The translations under genes were made by a program, and so were the position numbers. From assembly GCA_037367355.1 (NCBI GenBank), contig CM074699.1, positions 1,488,001 to 1,552,000 on the forward strand: a stretch of 64,000 nucleotides of DNA, written 5' to 3'. Every line of letters starts with the position of its first letter. Positions within the stretch are counted from its first letter, which is position 1. Source of the stretch: Neoscytalidium dimidiatum (taxonomy: Eukaryota > Ascomycota > Dothideomycetes > Botryosphaeriales > Botryosphaeriaceae). This document shows, one piece after another, positions 10,756-21,400 of this stretch. The notes under the pieces were generated by a model. It was not told the DNA's origin. It did no database searches and was given only the letters and a program-made list of their open reading frames with translations.

Positions 10756-12190
10756 ATGGATGTCCAGCTTGACAAAAGGCAAACACAGCAGTTCACTCAC
10801 ACGCCTTCGTCTCGAGGAAACCAGCTTTTCGTTTTCAATATCGTCTCTCTTATCGTCATATGGGCCTCGGTATTCCTGCGTGTGTATGTGCGATCCCGCA
10901 TCCTCAAATCATGGGGACCGGATGACTACCTCATGACAGCTGCCTCGGTGGGTACAATCGCATCGGCTTCGTGGTCACTGCTAATGCAAATATCAGTTCT
11001 GCTTCTCGTGGATGTCGGGCGCCATGATAGCTCTGATCTATTTTGGCTTCGGAAAGCACATGGCCTCGATACCTCCGGAGTGGGTCATGAACGGCTTCAA
11101 GGTAAATCCAAACTCAGCCACATGCAGGCTGCGCAGAGCCTCTGTTCGCCAATGGACTAACACCTGATGGAAGGCTTACTTACTTGCTCAACTTGGATAC
11201 ATCACGACGGTGCTATTCTTGAAACTTTCAGTCTGTACATTTTATCTGCGAATCACAGTTCTCAGGTGGCAGGTCTGGGTTGTGTATCTGCTGATGGGCA
11301 CCAATATCGTCTACACCATCGGCTACTTCATTCTCATCCTCAACCAGTGCACGCCTGTCTCCTATTTGTGGACTCAGCTTGCTGGCGCAAAGGGGCACTG
11401 CCTGTCCATCGATGTGATCCTTGGGACAAGCTACACACACAACACCATTTCGATACTGTCGGACTGGATCCTGGCAACCATGCCACTCTTCATGCTGAAA
11501 GGGTCGAAACTGAATCGGAGAACAAAGGCGATTGTGCTGTTCCTGCTGGGCTTGGGCTACTTGTGGGTGAACAACATCGGGAAAGGAGAGGCATGCAAGA
11601 CTGACCGCATGCAGTGCAAGTGTTTCCTCCATGATCCGGATGAACGCACTCCCTAGCCTGAAAAGGACCGATGACTACACGTGTAAGTCGATATTGCTCC
11701 GCCGACAGGACCAAGCACGTATATTAGGTGCTAATGAGCAGTACGCGAAGACACGGTCATTCCGATAGCTGTGTGGTCGGCAGTCGAGGCGGCGGTGGGG
11801 ATTCTGGCGGCGAATCTTGCCACCTACCGTCCGCTGTTCTCATCTCTGGTCGAGACGGTGACGGGCTCGGGCAGCGGGTCTGGTGGGAAGTACGGCTCAC
11901 GCTTCGCCGCGTGGTCCTTGGGACGGCGGGCTCGCGAGCACGGATACATCATGAGCGGCGAGGGCCACGATCTCAAGTCGCTGAGGACGGAAGAAGGGAG
12001 CACGGCCTCGTCGGCGACGTATGGCGTGGAACCACGGACCACGAGCGTCGCGTCGGGAGGGCTGGCCATGCCCGCAATGCGCAACATAAGCGACGAGGAG
12101 ATGGGAATCTTCAAGCAGACAGACGTGAGCATCCGCGAGGAACGGCGGCCGCAGCATCGGGGGCTGTCAAAGGCCGGCGGCCGCGGGTGA
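10756..12190 (+). CDS. PTH11/rhodopsin-domain seven-helix membrane protein
   Basis: Five exons (10756-10947, 10997-11101, 11174-11562, 11615-11682, 11742-12190) with introns of 49, 72, 52 and 59 bp join in phase to 400 residues. Introns carry CTAAT or CTGAC branch motifs. Diagnostic family blocks appear: an N-terminal helix followed by RVYVRSRILKSWGPDDYLM, then GFGKHMASIPPEWVMNGFKAY, LKLSVCTFYLRI, a YFILILNQCTPVSYLW segment, SILSDWILATMPLFML, and the seventh helix VEAAVGILAANLATYRPLF. The C-terminal tail is cytoplasmic-type, Ser/Gly-rich and charged. There is no N-terminal CFEM cysteine domain. Such proteins are annotated as PTH11-like receptors or integral membrane proteins sensing surface or nutrient cues; the ligand is unknown. 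It lies upstream of the polygalacturonase on the same strand. Family call is strong, function inferred. Confidence 0.88.
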
Positions 12191-13310
12191 CAGGACCGAC
12201 GGACCCCTACAGCGCAGGTGTATTTTCCGTGCAATGAACGGTAGTCCTGTGTTCTGATTCTGGCTCGCCTCTCCCTACAACAATGGCACTTGTGTAGAAG
12301 CAGCTAGCTGGCGACCAGTGTGGCGATAGCCATTGAGCATTACGGAGAAATTATGCTGGCGAGCGTTTCAAGTTGATGGGCGCCTGGGTCATCTCGTCCT
12401 CGCTCCGCGGCCTTTGGCCCCTCATCCGGCACGCCACCAGCCCTGCCCTGCCCCGATGCGAGATTGACCCGCCCACCGCCCGACAACCACCGCCTCTGCC
12501 ACTGGCCCCCTCACTGCCCCCTCACTGCCCCTTCTCGCATCACCGCTCCGCTCCACCCGGACAAAACCCGCTCGTGTGTTTCCGAGCTTCCAGATCGTGT
12601 TCCAAGCCCCCGCTCCTTCGGCATTTTCCCGATGCCCTGTTTCGTCACTCGGTCCGCCAATCCCCTTGCGGCACCATTGCCGCCCATCAATGCTTCCGGC
12701 CTGATGTTTGGAAACACCCAGCATCCACCTCCCGCCGACCACTATGCCTCCGCATGCCAAGCGCATCAGCAGGCCAAGCTTCTCTTGTGAAGCTTGTCGG
12801 GTCTGCAGATGCCGTTTTCCGTCTCCTATGGAACTTCTGGGCCGAGAATCGTGCATCGTGCTCCTGTAGACCTCTGATGGTGCCATTTCGGGCGCCCGAC
12901 GCCTCTGCCGCCCCAGACGGCTCTTCGCTACTCGTGCCATGTGTCAGGCTGCTGCACGCGCGCGCGCCGGTTGTTCTAGGGCCGGGGCACATCTCGCTAA
13001 GAGTGGTGGAAACACACTCAAGCTTAGATTCAAGCACCCGGTCAGCTGCCCAAAGCGTCCCAACCCTGCGCGGATCAGCTCTTAGCAATCTTACCCCCAA
13101 GGCCTCTGTATCACGGAACGAGCATGGCGAGAGCCCTCCGGCCAGAGGTGTCAGTATTTAAGTCCACTTCCAAGACGCCCAGAAGTCTTGCTTTTTTTTT
13201 CTTTCTCACCATCACATTCATTCCTTCCCTTCCTTCCTTCCTTCCTTACTTCACTCCAAAAGCATCCGCTCTTTGCACTCCTTCATTCGTTGAACGAACA
13301 ATCTTGCAAA
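12191..13310. other. intergenic, polygalacturonase upstream region
   Basis: Long frames on both strands (for example 12373-13161) reflect GC-rich low-complexity composition and show no motif. The last 130 bp before the polygalacturonase start are pyrimidine-rich with TTCC repeats, as expected for a strongly expressed fungal promoter and leader. Confidence 0.6.
13154..13162 (+). promoter_or_regulatory. TATA-like element of the polygalacturonase gene
   Basis: GTATTTAAG lies about 150 bp upstream of the ATG and is followed by a CT-rich tract (13190-13260). This is the usual layout of highly expressed secreted-enzyme genes in filamentous fungi. Assigned by position and sequence only. Confidence 0.45.
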
Positions 13311-14411
13311 ATGGTCAAGGCCTCCACCCTCCTTCTCGGCGCCGGCGCCGCCTTCGTTGCCGCTGCTCCCACTGAGCTGGCTGAGCGTGCTTCTTGCACC
13401 TTCACTGATGCTGCCTCCGCCATCAAGGGCAAGAGCTCCTGCAAGAACATCGTTCTCAACAACATTGCCGTTCCTGCCGGTACTACTCTCGATCTCACCA
13501 AGCTGGCGACTGGTACCACCGTCACCTTCCAAGGCACCACTTCCTTCGGCTACAAGGAGTGGGAAGGCCCCCTCATCTCTGTCTCCGGAACAGACATCAC
13601 CGTCAACGGCGCTTCAGGCCATGTCATCGACGGTAACGGAGCTAAGTGGTGGGACGGCAAGGGTTCCAACGGTGGAAAGACCAAGCCCAAGTTCTTCTAC
13701 GCCCACGGCCTCAAGGGAACGTCCCTCATCAAGGGCCTGAACGTCAAGAACACCCCTGTCCAGGGTTTCTCCATCAACAGCTCTCAGGGCTTGACGCTCG
13801 ACTCGATTACCATCGACAACTCTGCTGGTGACTCCGCCGGCGGCCACAACACTGACGCTTTCGATGTCGGCAGCTCCAGCGACATCACCATTAGCAACGC
13901 AAATGTCAAGAACCAGGACGACTGCCTTGCTATCAACTCCGGCACTGGCATCACCTTCACTGGTGGAACCTGCTCTGGTGGCCACGGTCTCTCCATTGGC
14001 TCCGTTGGTGGCCGCAGCGACAACACGGTCAAGAACGTGAAGATCGAGAACTCGACCATCAAGAACTCGGACAACGGTGTCCGCATCAAGACCGTCTCCG
14101 GCGCCACCGGCTCCGTCTCCGGCGTGACCTACAGCGGCATCACGCTCCAGAACATTGCCAAGTACGGCATCGTCATCGAGCAGGACTACGAGAACGGCTC
14201 CCCCACTGGCACCCCCACTACCGGCGTTCCGATCACTGGCCTCACGCTTTCCAACGTCAAGGGCACCGTCGCATCCAGCGGTACCGATGTGTACATTCTC
14301 TGCGGAAAGGGCTCCTGCTCCAACTGGAAGTGGAGCGGAGTTTCAGTCACGGGCGGAAAGACGTCGTCCAAGTGCTCTAACATCCCCAGCGGCTCTGGCG
14401 CTTCTTGCTAG
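13311..14411 (+). CDS. secreted endopolygalacturonase, GH28
   Basis: An intronless 366-residue protein hydrolyses alpha-1,4-galacturonan in homogalacturonan outside the cell. The start has a good context (GCAAAATGG). Residues 1-19 form a signal peptide and a propeptide-like stretch ends at the dibasic-like ERA near residue 27. All GH28 catalytic blocks are present in order: NTD (D182 in NTDAFD), QDD (D203, D204), GHG (H225 in GHGLSIG) and RIK (258-260). Cysteine pairs typical of fungal endo-enzymes occur at the N-terminus (29/44), mid-barrel and C-terminus. Length and the parallel beta-helix repeats match fungal endo-PGs. Codon use is strongly biased to C-ending codons, unlike the broken neighbours, which suggests high expression. 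A TATA-like element and CT-rich leader precede it. Endo rather than exo activity is inferred from overall similarity. Confidence 0.96.
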   Translation: MVKASTLLLGAGAAFVAAAPTELAERASCTFTDAASAIKGKSSCKNIVLNNIAVPAGTTLDLTKLATGTTVTFQGTTSFGYKEWEGPLISVSGTDITVNGASGHVIDGNGAKWWDGKGSNGGKTKPKFFYAHGLKGTSLIKGLNVKNTPVQGFSINSSQGLTLDSITIDNSAGDSAGGHNTDAFDVGSSSDITISNANVKNQDDCLAINSGTGITFTGGTCSGGHGLSIGSVGGRSDNTVKNVKIENSTIKNSDNGVRIKTVSGATGSVSGVTYSGITLQNIAKYGIVIEQDYENGSPTGTPTTGVPITGLTLSNVKGTVASSGTDVYILCGKGSCSNWKWSGVSVTGGKTSSKCSNIPSGSGASC

Positions 14412-16699
14412 ACGCATCCCACTCTTGTTGGGTGAGTTTTAGCTAAATGGTGGAAAACGTCGGAAGGTGGTTGGCAACTGAGGATTGACAGGAGTTGAGC
14501 TGGATTTTTGACCATTCTGTATATACTGCTTTTTACCTCGCTTCTAATTCAGAGCACTTTTGCTGCTTGCAGCACGCTATCTCATATCTTCTCTGCTGTG
14601 TTGCAAACGTGATGGTTGACCACCCCCCCTTCTTTTTCCGTCGGGGCGCATTCCAGCTGGGAGAACCCTACCACACCGCATGACCCGCCATAACAGAAAA
14701 TTTCCGCTCCAGAATTCTCTCAGACCCGAGAAGCCAGGAACATGGCTGTCAAACGCCACAAACTCATGCAATCGCCTCCACAACATCAATGCGAAACTTT
14801 CGGGCCGTCCCACAATCAACCAGAAAACTCAAAAACGAGGCAAAAATCACCACATCGATTGCCGCCTTGCCGGCCGCTCGATCCGGCAACCAGCGGCAAA
14901 TACGAGTCTGAACGACGAGTGTTTCCAAACTAAGATTAGGCGCGCCTGTCCCGCATTTCCGGTGCGATCAGGCACTTGCGACAAGCTTTCTCGGTTCCCA
15001 CGGCGATCAAACAGTGCAGTCTGGTCCTTGCCAGGGGGGTGAATCATATCGCACGGTTTCAAGGAACTTTGCCTACTGTCTCTTACAACACTCCTGTTCT
15101 GAGCGTACCTCCCCCCAACAAAACGAAGCGCATATGCAATATCTCTCAGGCTTGATCCGGGGCGGATGGGAACAGGCAGGATTTACAAGTGGTACCTTCC
15201 TCCGGCCATTTGTCTGCTTTATATAGATGACTGAGTGGCTTCGCACCCACACTCTTAGCACATTTCACTGGCGTGTGACGGATTCCCACTTGAGAGCATG
15301 CTTTGACAGCGTTCTCCGCATGGATTTCCCATTCTTCATCATTCTAAAAGCGGCTAGTGCGATGGCGCAGAACCCTCGGGGGCCTTGACCACACCAAAGC
15401 GAAGCCAATATGGTCATAATCCCAGCACCCGTCGCCCTTAAACCCGTCAATCGTAGAGCTACATCAAGCAGTGGCAAGGCCGCTGGTATTCACACGCCAT
15501 GTTTCGCCCGAGAACACCGCAGATGAGTAGGGAGAACGAAGAACAACAAAAAAGCGCCTAGGAATCAGCAATGAGGTATCCGCAAAGTCGAAAGAGGAAT
15601 CCCGCAAGACCTACCGCGACAACACCGCCGACGTTGTTGTCGACAAGGACGAGGGGCTTACACAAGGGAGGGGGGGGAATAAGACGCTCGTACAGTGTGC
15701 TAATCGACCAGCTTCGCAGCAGGTTCTCTTCGTCTCTCGGTCAAGATGTCGATCGTCACAGCGAATTTGTCACCAAATTGCTAAAAGCCGTCTTCCTCGA
15801 GGCAGCTATCAATGCACGAGCAGCGAAGTCGGACGTCGGAGTTCAACGCGTGTTCGGACAATTGACATCCTCCAGACCTTCAATCACCACTGCACACTAC
15901 GGTTTATAATGAGGAGGATCTGGGTGTTGCCGTGTCACTCCAGAGGACTTCGGGTCTGTCCAGGCTCGTCTTCTCGCTCGGTAAGCAATGCCAAAGATCA
16001 CACTGTTCTCTCTATCTGACAAATTTGACGGCGCCGTCGGCGAACCCGAAACAGTGGGCAAGGTCGCTCTGGGGAACAGATTCGGAGGGGGTCTGATGCA
16101 GAGGATAATGCAGGAAAAAGGTCAAAGGCTTAGCTCGACGGTAATGGGGCGGCATCAGCGCATGCTACAACGCGTTAGCATTGCATCGCCCGCAGATTCC
16201 TGTTTCGCACGCCATCTTCGTGCACCCCTCCGCCCTTCGTACCTACAGATCTAAAGTTCGCTTGAAGCCTTATGCCTTAGTGCCTGATCCGCGCTATACG
16301 CGTAACCCACCACTGCCTTGTATAGCAAAAATTTACTCATGTAAGAGTTATCTCAATTTTGACACGTCCGCATTTTGACACGTAATCATTTTCTCATATG
16401 TACCTCGTTCGGGTTGAGGTCAGATTCTGTAGTTGGTCGAGACAGGCGTGGTTTGATAAGAGTATGGCTAAGTGCGGCTGGTGGAATGGGAAAGAAAGTA
16501 GTTGCCGCCGCCCCTCTTCCAAGCGCCCACTCTTCGGCGGATTATACGCGTCGGCTCGTCCGACGACCGATCGCGGGTGCTGCGCCGACAGCCTAGCCCG
16601 GGGTATGGTATGTCATCGGAAGGCTATGCGTCTCTTACGAGCGTCTTCTTGCTCGAGCCATCCCAAATCCTGCTTTGAAAGGCACGGTGATGAGAAACA
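14412..16699. other. intergenic, no gene seen
   Basis: Includes the polygalacturonase 3' flank. Only short frames are present, none with a recognisable motif. No tRNA, repeat array or transposon end was noticed. Confidence 0.55.
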
Positions 16700-16955
16700 A
16701 TGGCCGCGGCAATTGGAAACCTGTTCGATGTCAAGGGGCGCATTGCTCTGGTCACCGGAGGGAGCAGCGGTATAGGGTTGATGATTGCAAAGGTGCGTAC
16801 ACATGCTGCAACAGCATATCTCGGACCCGTTTCATTTTCTCTATATTCATCTTCGAACGATTGTTGAAGCAACATTTTTTCCTCTTCCCGTTGGGGAGTG
16901 GTATTTGGCCACTTCGTCCCCCATAACAGCAATGACATTTCTGTTGCATCTCGTG

Positions 16956-17034
16956 GGCAGTTGAAGCAGTCGTCCGGACTTGGGTTTCACCGCTCTTGTT
17001 GTACACATGCGTCCGGACGACTGCTTCAACTGCC
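16956..17034. repeat. perfect 24-bp inverted repeat (hairpin) in an SDR intron
   Basis: The arm at 16956-16979 is exactly reverse-complementary to 17011-17034, separated by 31 bp (16980-17010). At the RNA level the stem extends outward by three G-U wobbles and three Watson-Crick pairs (16950-16955 with 17035-17040). It lies in the 602-bp first intron of the dehydrogenase. No terminal duplication or other copy was noticed in the window. Confidence 0.9.
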
Positions 17035-17599
17035 TGTGAGCGATCTCTATCTCTCGTTGGGTTCCCAAATGTTCCTTTCTTCCGCCTCATTTGCAAAGCT
17101 TGCAGCTGGCTCCGTGTTTCCCGCGACCAAGACCTTCCTTCCTCCCTCTGCATTTTCGATTTGGTAAAACGGCAAAGAGCGTGACATGAATCGATTCGTG
17201 TAATGCCACTTTCAGAAATTGAGCAACGACATTTCTGCATAATCAGGCCCACATGCATTGTTAATTTTGACGTTCCTTCTACTTTTCTCGCAATTCTTTT
17301 GGACCTATTCATATAAACTCCTCTCTCAACCTGAAAGCTTGCCTTCAAAGGAAGAAGAATAAACCCGTCAAAACGCTAAACTTCCAACGTCCAGGGCCTC
17401 GTCACCAACGGTGCGCGCGTCATCATCGCCGCGCTCCCCAGTGACCCAATCGCCGCCACCGTCCAAGAGCTCAACGACCTAGGCAAAGTCAGCGGCGGGA
17501 CAGCCGAAGGGTGCGTCTTCCCCGCTCCACCCCCACAACAAACAATCGACCCTCTCAGTCCACGACGCCCCCATTGTCTCTCCAGACCCCATTTCTTCC

Positions 17600-17635
17600 T
17601 TTTTTTTTTAAAAAAAAAAAAGAAAAAAAAAAACT
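17600..17635. repeat. poly-T / poly-A palindrome
   Basis: About ten T followed directly by twelve A, a single G and a further A run lie inside the second SDR intron. The T/A junction is self-complementary. Such tracts are prone to length errors in sequencing. Confidence 0.8.
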
Positions 17636-18765
17636 AACACCTTCCATCCCAGCATCCCCGCCGACGTCGCCACCAAGCCCGGCATCGCCGCCCTGGCAGA
17701 CCACCTGACGACGACGCTCGCCCTCCCGCACCTGGACATCCTCGTCTCCAACGCGGGCATCCGGCGCGACGCGCCGCAGCCGTGCGACGTGCTGACGGCG
17801 GACCTGGCGACGCTGCAGGCCAGCATGTGGTCGCACGCGCACGGCGACTGGGCGGACACGTTCGCGGTCAACACGACGGCGCACTACTTCCTGAGCGTCG
17901 CGCTGGTGCACCTGCTCGCCAGGGCGGCGGCGCGCGACGTGGAAGTGGAAGCGGAAGCGGAAGCGGGAGGAGGAGGCGGCGGGGCGACGACGGCGGCGGT
18001 CAAGGGCGCGGACGTCGGGCGCGGGGTCGTGGTCGTGACGAGCAGCTGCGCGAGCATGCACAACTGCACCAACGTGGACCTGACGAGCTACGCGGCGAGC
18101 AAGGCCGCGACCGACCACCTGGTCGCCATGCTGGCGGCCAAGTTCGCGCGGTGGTATGTCAGGGTTTGTGGGATCAATCCCGGGTGTGAGTGCCCGCTCT
18201 CCTTTCCTTCTTTCTTTCTTTCTTTCCTGCTCTTCCTTGGGCTCCTTATTCGGCCATGGGCGGCTTGAACGGATGGGAGCGGCGAGGCTGACTGTTTGGC
18301 AGTTGTTCCGAGTAACATGAACCCCGTGGGCGCGGAGGGGAACATGTTTGCGAATCTATTCGATAAGGTGCCCGCGAGGAGGGCGGGGAGGTTGGAGGAT
18401 ATTGCTGGGACGGTGCTGTATCTTTGCAGTCAAGCTGGGGTGAGTACTCTGATTCCGCAAATTCACGGTTGTTGATGAGCTGACGGCCTGCTCTGCAGGC
18501 TTATGTGGATGGACGCTGTCTTTGCGTGGACGGTGGTAGAGTTTTGGTGGCGAATGGGCAGGAATAAGACAACGGCCCCCTGCCATGAACCAACAAAGTA
18601 GGCTTGACCATATTGAATAGAACGGAAAATGCATTGAGACTGGCCCGAACATGGCGTTCGATTGCGAAGGGGTATATTTAGCTACAAAGAAAGGACCATG
18701 CTCAAAAACTCCAAGTCTATCCCGCGTGCATCCAAAGACAGCGTAAATTTCATTACCATCAATCA

Positions 18766-20250
18766 TTAAGAGCGACCTGCAATCCCATTGACGGCAAGAG
18801 CTAATGCCGCGACTTCGGTAGACGGGCTTGCGGCGTCTTGGTCAAAGGTCCCGAAAAGGTCCATATACAACACATTCGGGTAACTGGATGACGTGAAATT
18901 ACCGAATGTTTCGAAGAGAGGTTGATACGCCGTACCGGCGAGTTCGAGAATGGAATTCATATCGCCGGGGATAGGAATGCTCCCCCATATCGCATCGACA
19001 ACACTCTCGGTCAACGTCCAGGAGAGGAGAAAGAATGGATCATCGGGAGTCTTCCGGTTGTCGGCGAGTTTTGTAAGCTGGTCAGATGTCATGTTGTTTA
19101 TATCGTCTGTATTAGAGTAGACGTTGTAAAAGGGAAAGTTTGGTGAATTTGCTACAATGCCTTGGGCAAAGTAGTTGCCGAGCGTAATGCCGCTTGGTAG
19201 CTCGGCCACGACAAGCACGCAAGGGCCGTTTCCGATGAACTGGTTGAGCGTCCGCTGAGAAACATCTTCTGAGGTGGAGACCCCGGTCGTGTTGAACCGA
19301 TAGTTGAGAGTTTGCAATTGGGTGAATAACTGGTTCCATTGGGCCTGGGTTAAGTCGACGTAGTCGTTATCCGTGTCCATAGTATGAGAAATATCCAAAA
19401 TGATCAGCTCGTCGTACTGAGCAGTGAAGGAATTGATGTTGCTGATGATGTCGCTCAACGACTGTCCGTTTGCTCCTTGCCAGCCGACAATGCCAGTGTC
19501 GGAATAGTGGCCTGCGTAAAACTTGCCGGAGCTGATTACGGGTCTTATGTCGAACCAGCGGGCCCCAGCGGCCAACTGCTCGGCGATGCTGAATTTCTGG
19601 GTCAAGGTGTTGGTATCCCTGACAAGGCCAGTGTGAGCGTTGAACTCGCTCATGCCAGCATCATGCGAGCCGGGCATGCAGATGTGGCGTAGCTTGCGGT
19701 CACCGAGCGTTCCAAGGTTCTGGTGCATCCAGTCGACGGAAGGGTTGTTCGAAGTCAATGCTCCCTGCTCGCCACCGATTACAAGGTTGACGGCATGATT
19801 GTGATTCCATCCCAAGCTGATGGTGCTGGCAATGGGATTGTTCTGGGTCTCGACGGCGGTCAGGTAGACCTCCAGGTTGAAACCATCGGTGTTTCTTGCT
19901 TGCACCTGAAAAGTGGCTGAGGTGCCCTCCATGGAATACACGGCCTCGCCACCGTCGTCCTGCTGGTGTTTACCAGGATCTTGGTCCCACTCAACATAAA
20001 CTGGAACGGAAGCACCTAGGTGAGGTGAGCGTGTGTTTGAAGTGCACGTGACGAAGATGATGGTGCACACCAGATTCGATGGTTGTGGGGAAGGTCCACG
20101 CCTTCATCTGATAAGAGCTCTGGCTGTTGAGAGTCCATGGGTAGGGAGTGCCATTTATTAAGTCGATGTATCCGCCTGGCGACGGTTAGCGTTGGAGAGA
20201 CGGGATAAGATTAGGGGCGGAGACGGAAGGTGTAGCATACCCTCGCCCAT
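18766..20250 (-). CDS. PLC-like phosphodiesterase (PI-PLC X-type TIM barrel)
   Basis: Predicted exons 20250-20241, 20175-20071 and 20015-18766 give 454 residues in phase. The first exon is only 10 nt (MGEG) but joins smoothly to GYIDLINGTPYPW, the usual start of the fungal N-terminal beta domain. The barrel carries the X-type signature PGSHDAGMSEF with the catalytic histidine, and AGARWFDIRP with the second-strand arginine and aspartate. Later strands are ELIILDISH and PNVLYMDLFGTFD. No Y, PH, EF-hand or C2 domain is present, as in bacterial-type and fungal single-domain PLC-like proteins. No clear signal peptide is visible. Substrate (phosphoinositide, GPI or other phosphodiester) is not determined. 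It converges with the SDR gene 198 bp away. The family is confident and the 5' end is uncertain. Confidence 0.83.
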
Positions 20251-21400
20251 GATTGGAAAAGCGACAGACTGCTGCTTTGGGGAAGAATAGGTGTTACGCA
20301 AAGCAGAACTAGGATTATAGAGCGCTGATTACTTGAGGAAGCATACTGCAGGGCGGGGGAAAGGCAGGCTTTATGCGTTTTGGCAGCATTAACTGGAATG
20401 CGCTCGTGGTTTGGATTCGGGACGGCCCCGCTGGCTCCAACCAGGTTGCGCATGGTGCCTGAGCTCAGCAGCAGGCAAACTGGAGCGGTTCGATAGGCCG
20501 GACAGCCAATCAGGAGGGGCACATGGGGAGGAGTGGTTGAAACAGGCACATAGACCAGCAGCTATAGAGAAGGTGGTTGATCAGCGGCCAATAGGCGCGT
20601 GGGCGGCTACCACGCCGAGAGCCATGATCTGCATCAGCAGGCGCTGTTCTTCGGGCGCAACGGCCTGACGGCTGGGGCTGTAAGCGGCAGGCGGTTCCCG
20701 AGAAGAGAAGGTGAGCTGGCGGCAAGCATGATTGGGCCGCGTGCGTCTACTGTGCACTCCTCGATACACGACACACGACAAGCCACCATGGCGCCGGCGA
20801 GGCGCAAGGAGAAACAAGACACAGCCCCCCACGTGCATGCTGCCTGAGCGCGTGCTGCCTGACCGCCCGGGTGCGGACTCAGGCGGCGAGACAGACAAGA
20901 CAGGCAGCACATGGTCGAGAACCAGCGCGGCTCGGGCCTGCTTTAGGCCTCGGGAGTCGATGACGCTACCGCTCCCTTCCCCTCCTAGGGGCTCATGGGG
21001 CTTCCTGCCACCCGCCCGCCGCCCGCCGCCCGCCGCCCGCCGCCCAGGGACTGCCTGGGAACGCCACTACGCGTGCAACAACAACTCGTCCACAGCCAGC
21101 CATCCGTTCCGCTCTCGCTCGCCCGAATACTATCCGCCAGCCATTGCCAACGCCCTACGCCCTCCGCCCTCCGCGCCTGTCCTCGCCCACGCGTATTACC
21201 AGGGCTTCGGCCCGCCCGTCCGCTGCGTGACTGCGCTCCACTGCCGCGTCCGCCTGCTCTCCCGGTATCGCTCCGCGACGCGTCGCCAGCCTCCCACATT
21301 GCTTTTGCGACCCGACGCCGCACGCGACCGCGCCGCCGACATTACACCTATTCTTCTTTTCGCGTCACATCTGCTGCACAGCATCGTCTGCGCATCCATC
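20251..21400. other. intergenic, upstream of the LRR gene
   Basis: GC-rich divergent region between the PLC-like and LRR genes. A long open frame runs into the LRR gene from 20732 but shows no motif before the ATG at 21401, so I treat it as leader and promoter. Confidence 0.6.
21010..21046. repeat. 7-bp CCGCCCG tandem repeat
   Basis: About five copies of CCGCCCG lie in the region upstream of the LRR gene. This explains the long spurious open frames on both strands here. Confidence 0.7.

Larger units (their letters stand above)
16700..18567 (+). pseudogene. short-chain dehydrogenase/reductase with a late frameshift
   Basis: Exons 16700-16792, 17395-17510, 17653-18185, 18303-18441 and 18499-18567 reconstruct a classical SDR. 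The N-terminal NAD(P)-binding motif TGGSSGIG is followed by the NAG motif (LVSNAG), a serine-rich strand VVVVTSS, the active-site Y-x-x-x-K (YAASK) and the C-terminal INPG motif. The end would read EDIAGTVLY then LCSQAGAYVDGRCLCVDGG, but two extra bases in a TATAT run (18419-18423) put these in different frames. Summed exon length is 950 nt, not a multiple of three. An acidic, glycine-rich insertion (EVEAEAEAGGGGGG) sits before the catalytic strand. Intron 1 is 602 bp, far longer than others here, and carries a perfect inverted repeat. Substrate is unknown. It may be a recent pseudogene or an assembly artefact. Confidence 0.72.

Noticed and set aside
12373..13161. 262-codon frame upstream of the polygalacturonase gene
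   Set aside because: Pro/Ser/Arg-rich translation typical of GC-rich noncoding DNA, with long frames on both strands and no family features.
20732..21400. N-terminal extension of the LRR gene
   Set aside because: The frame is open but contains the CCGCCCG repeat and low-complexity sequence; the ATG at 21401 starts an organised protein with a better context.
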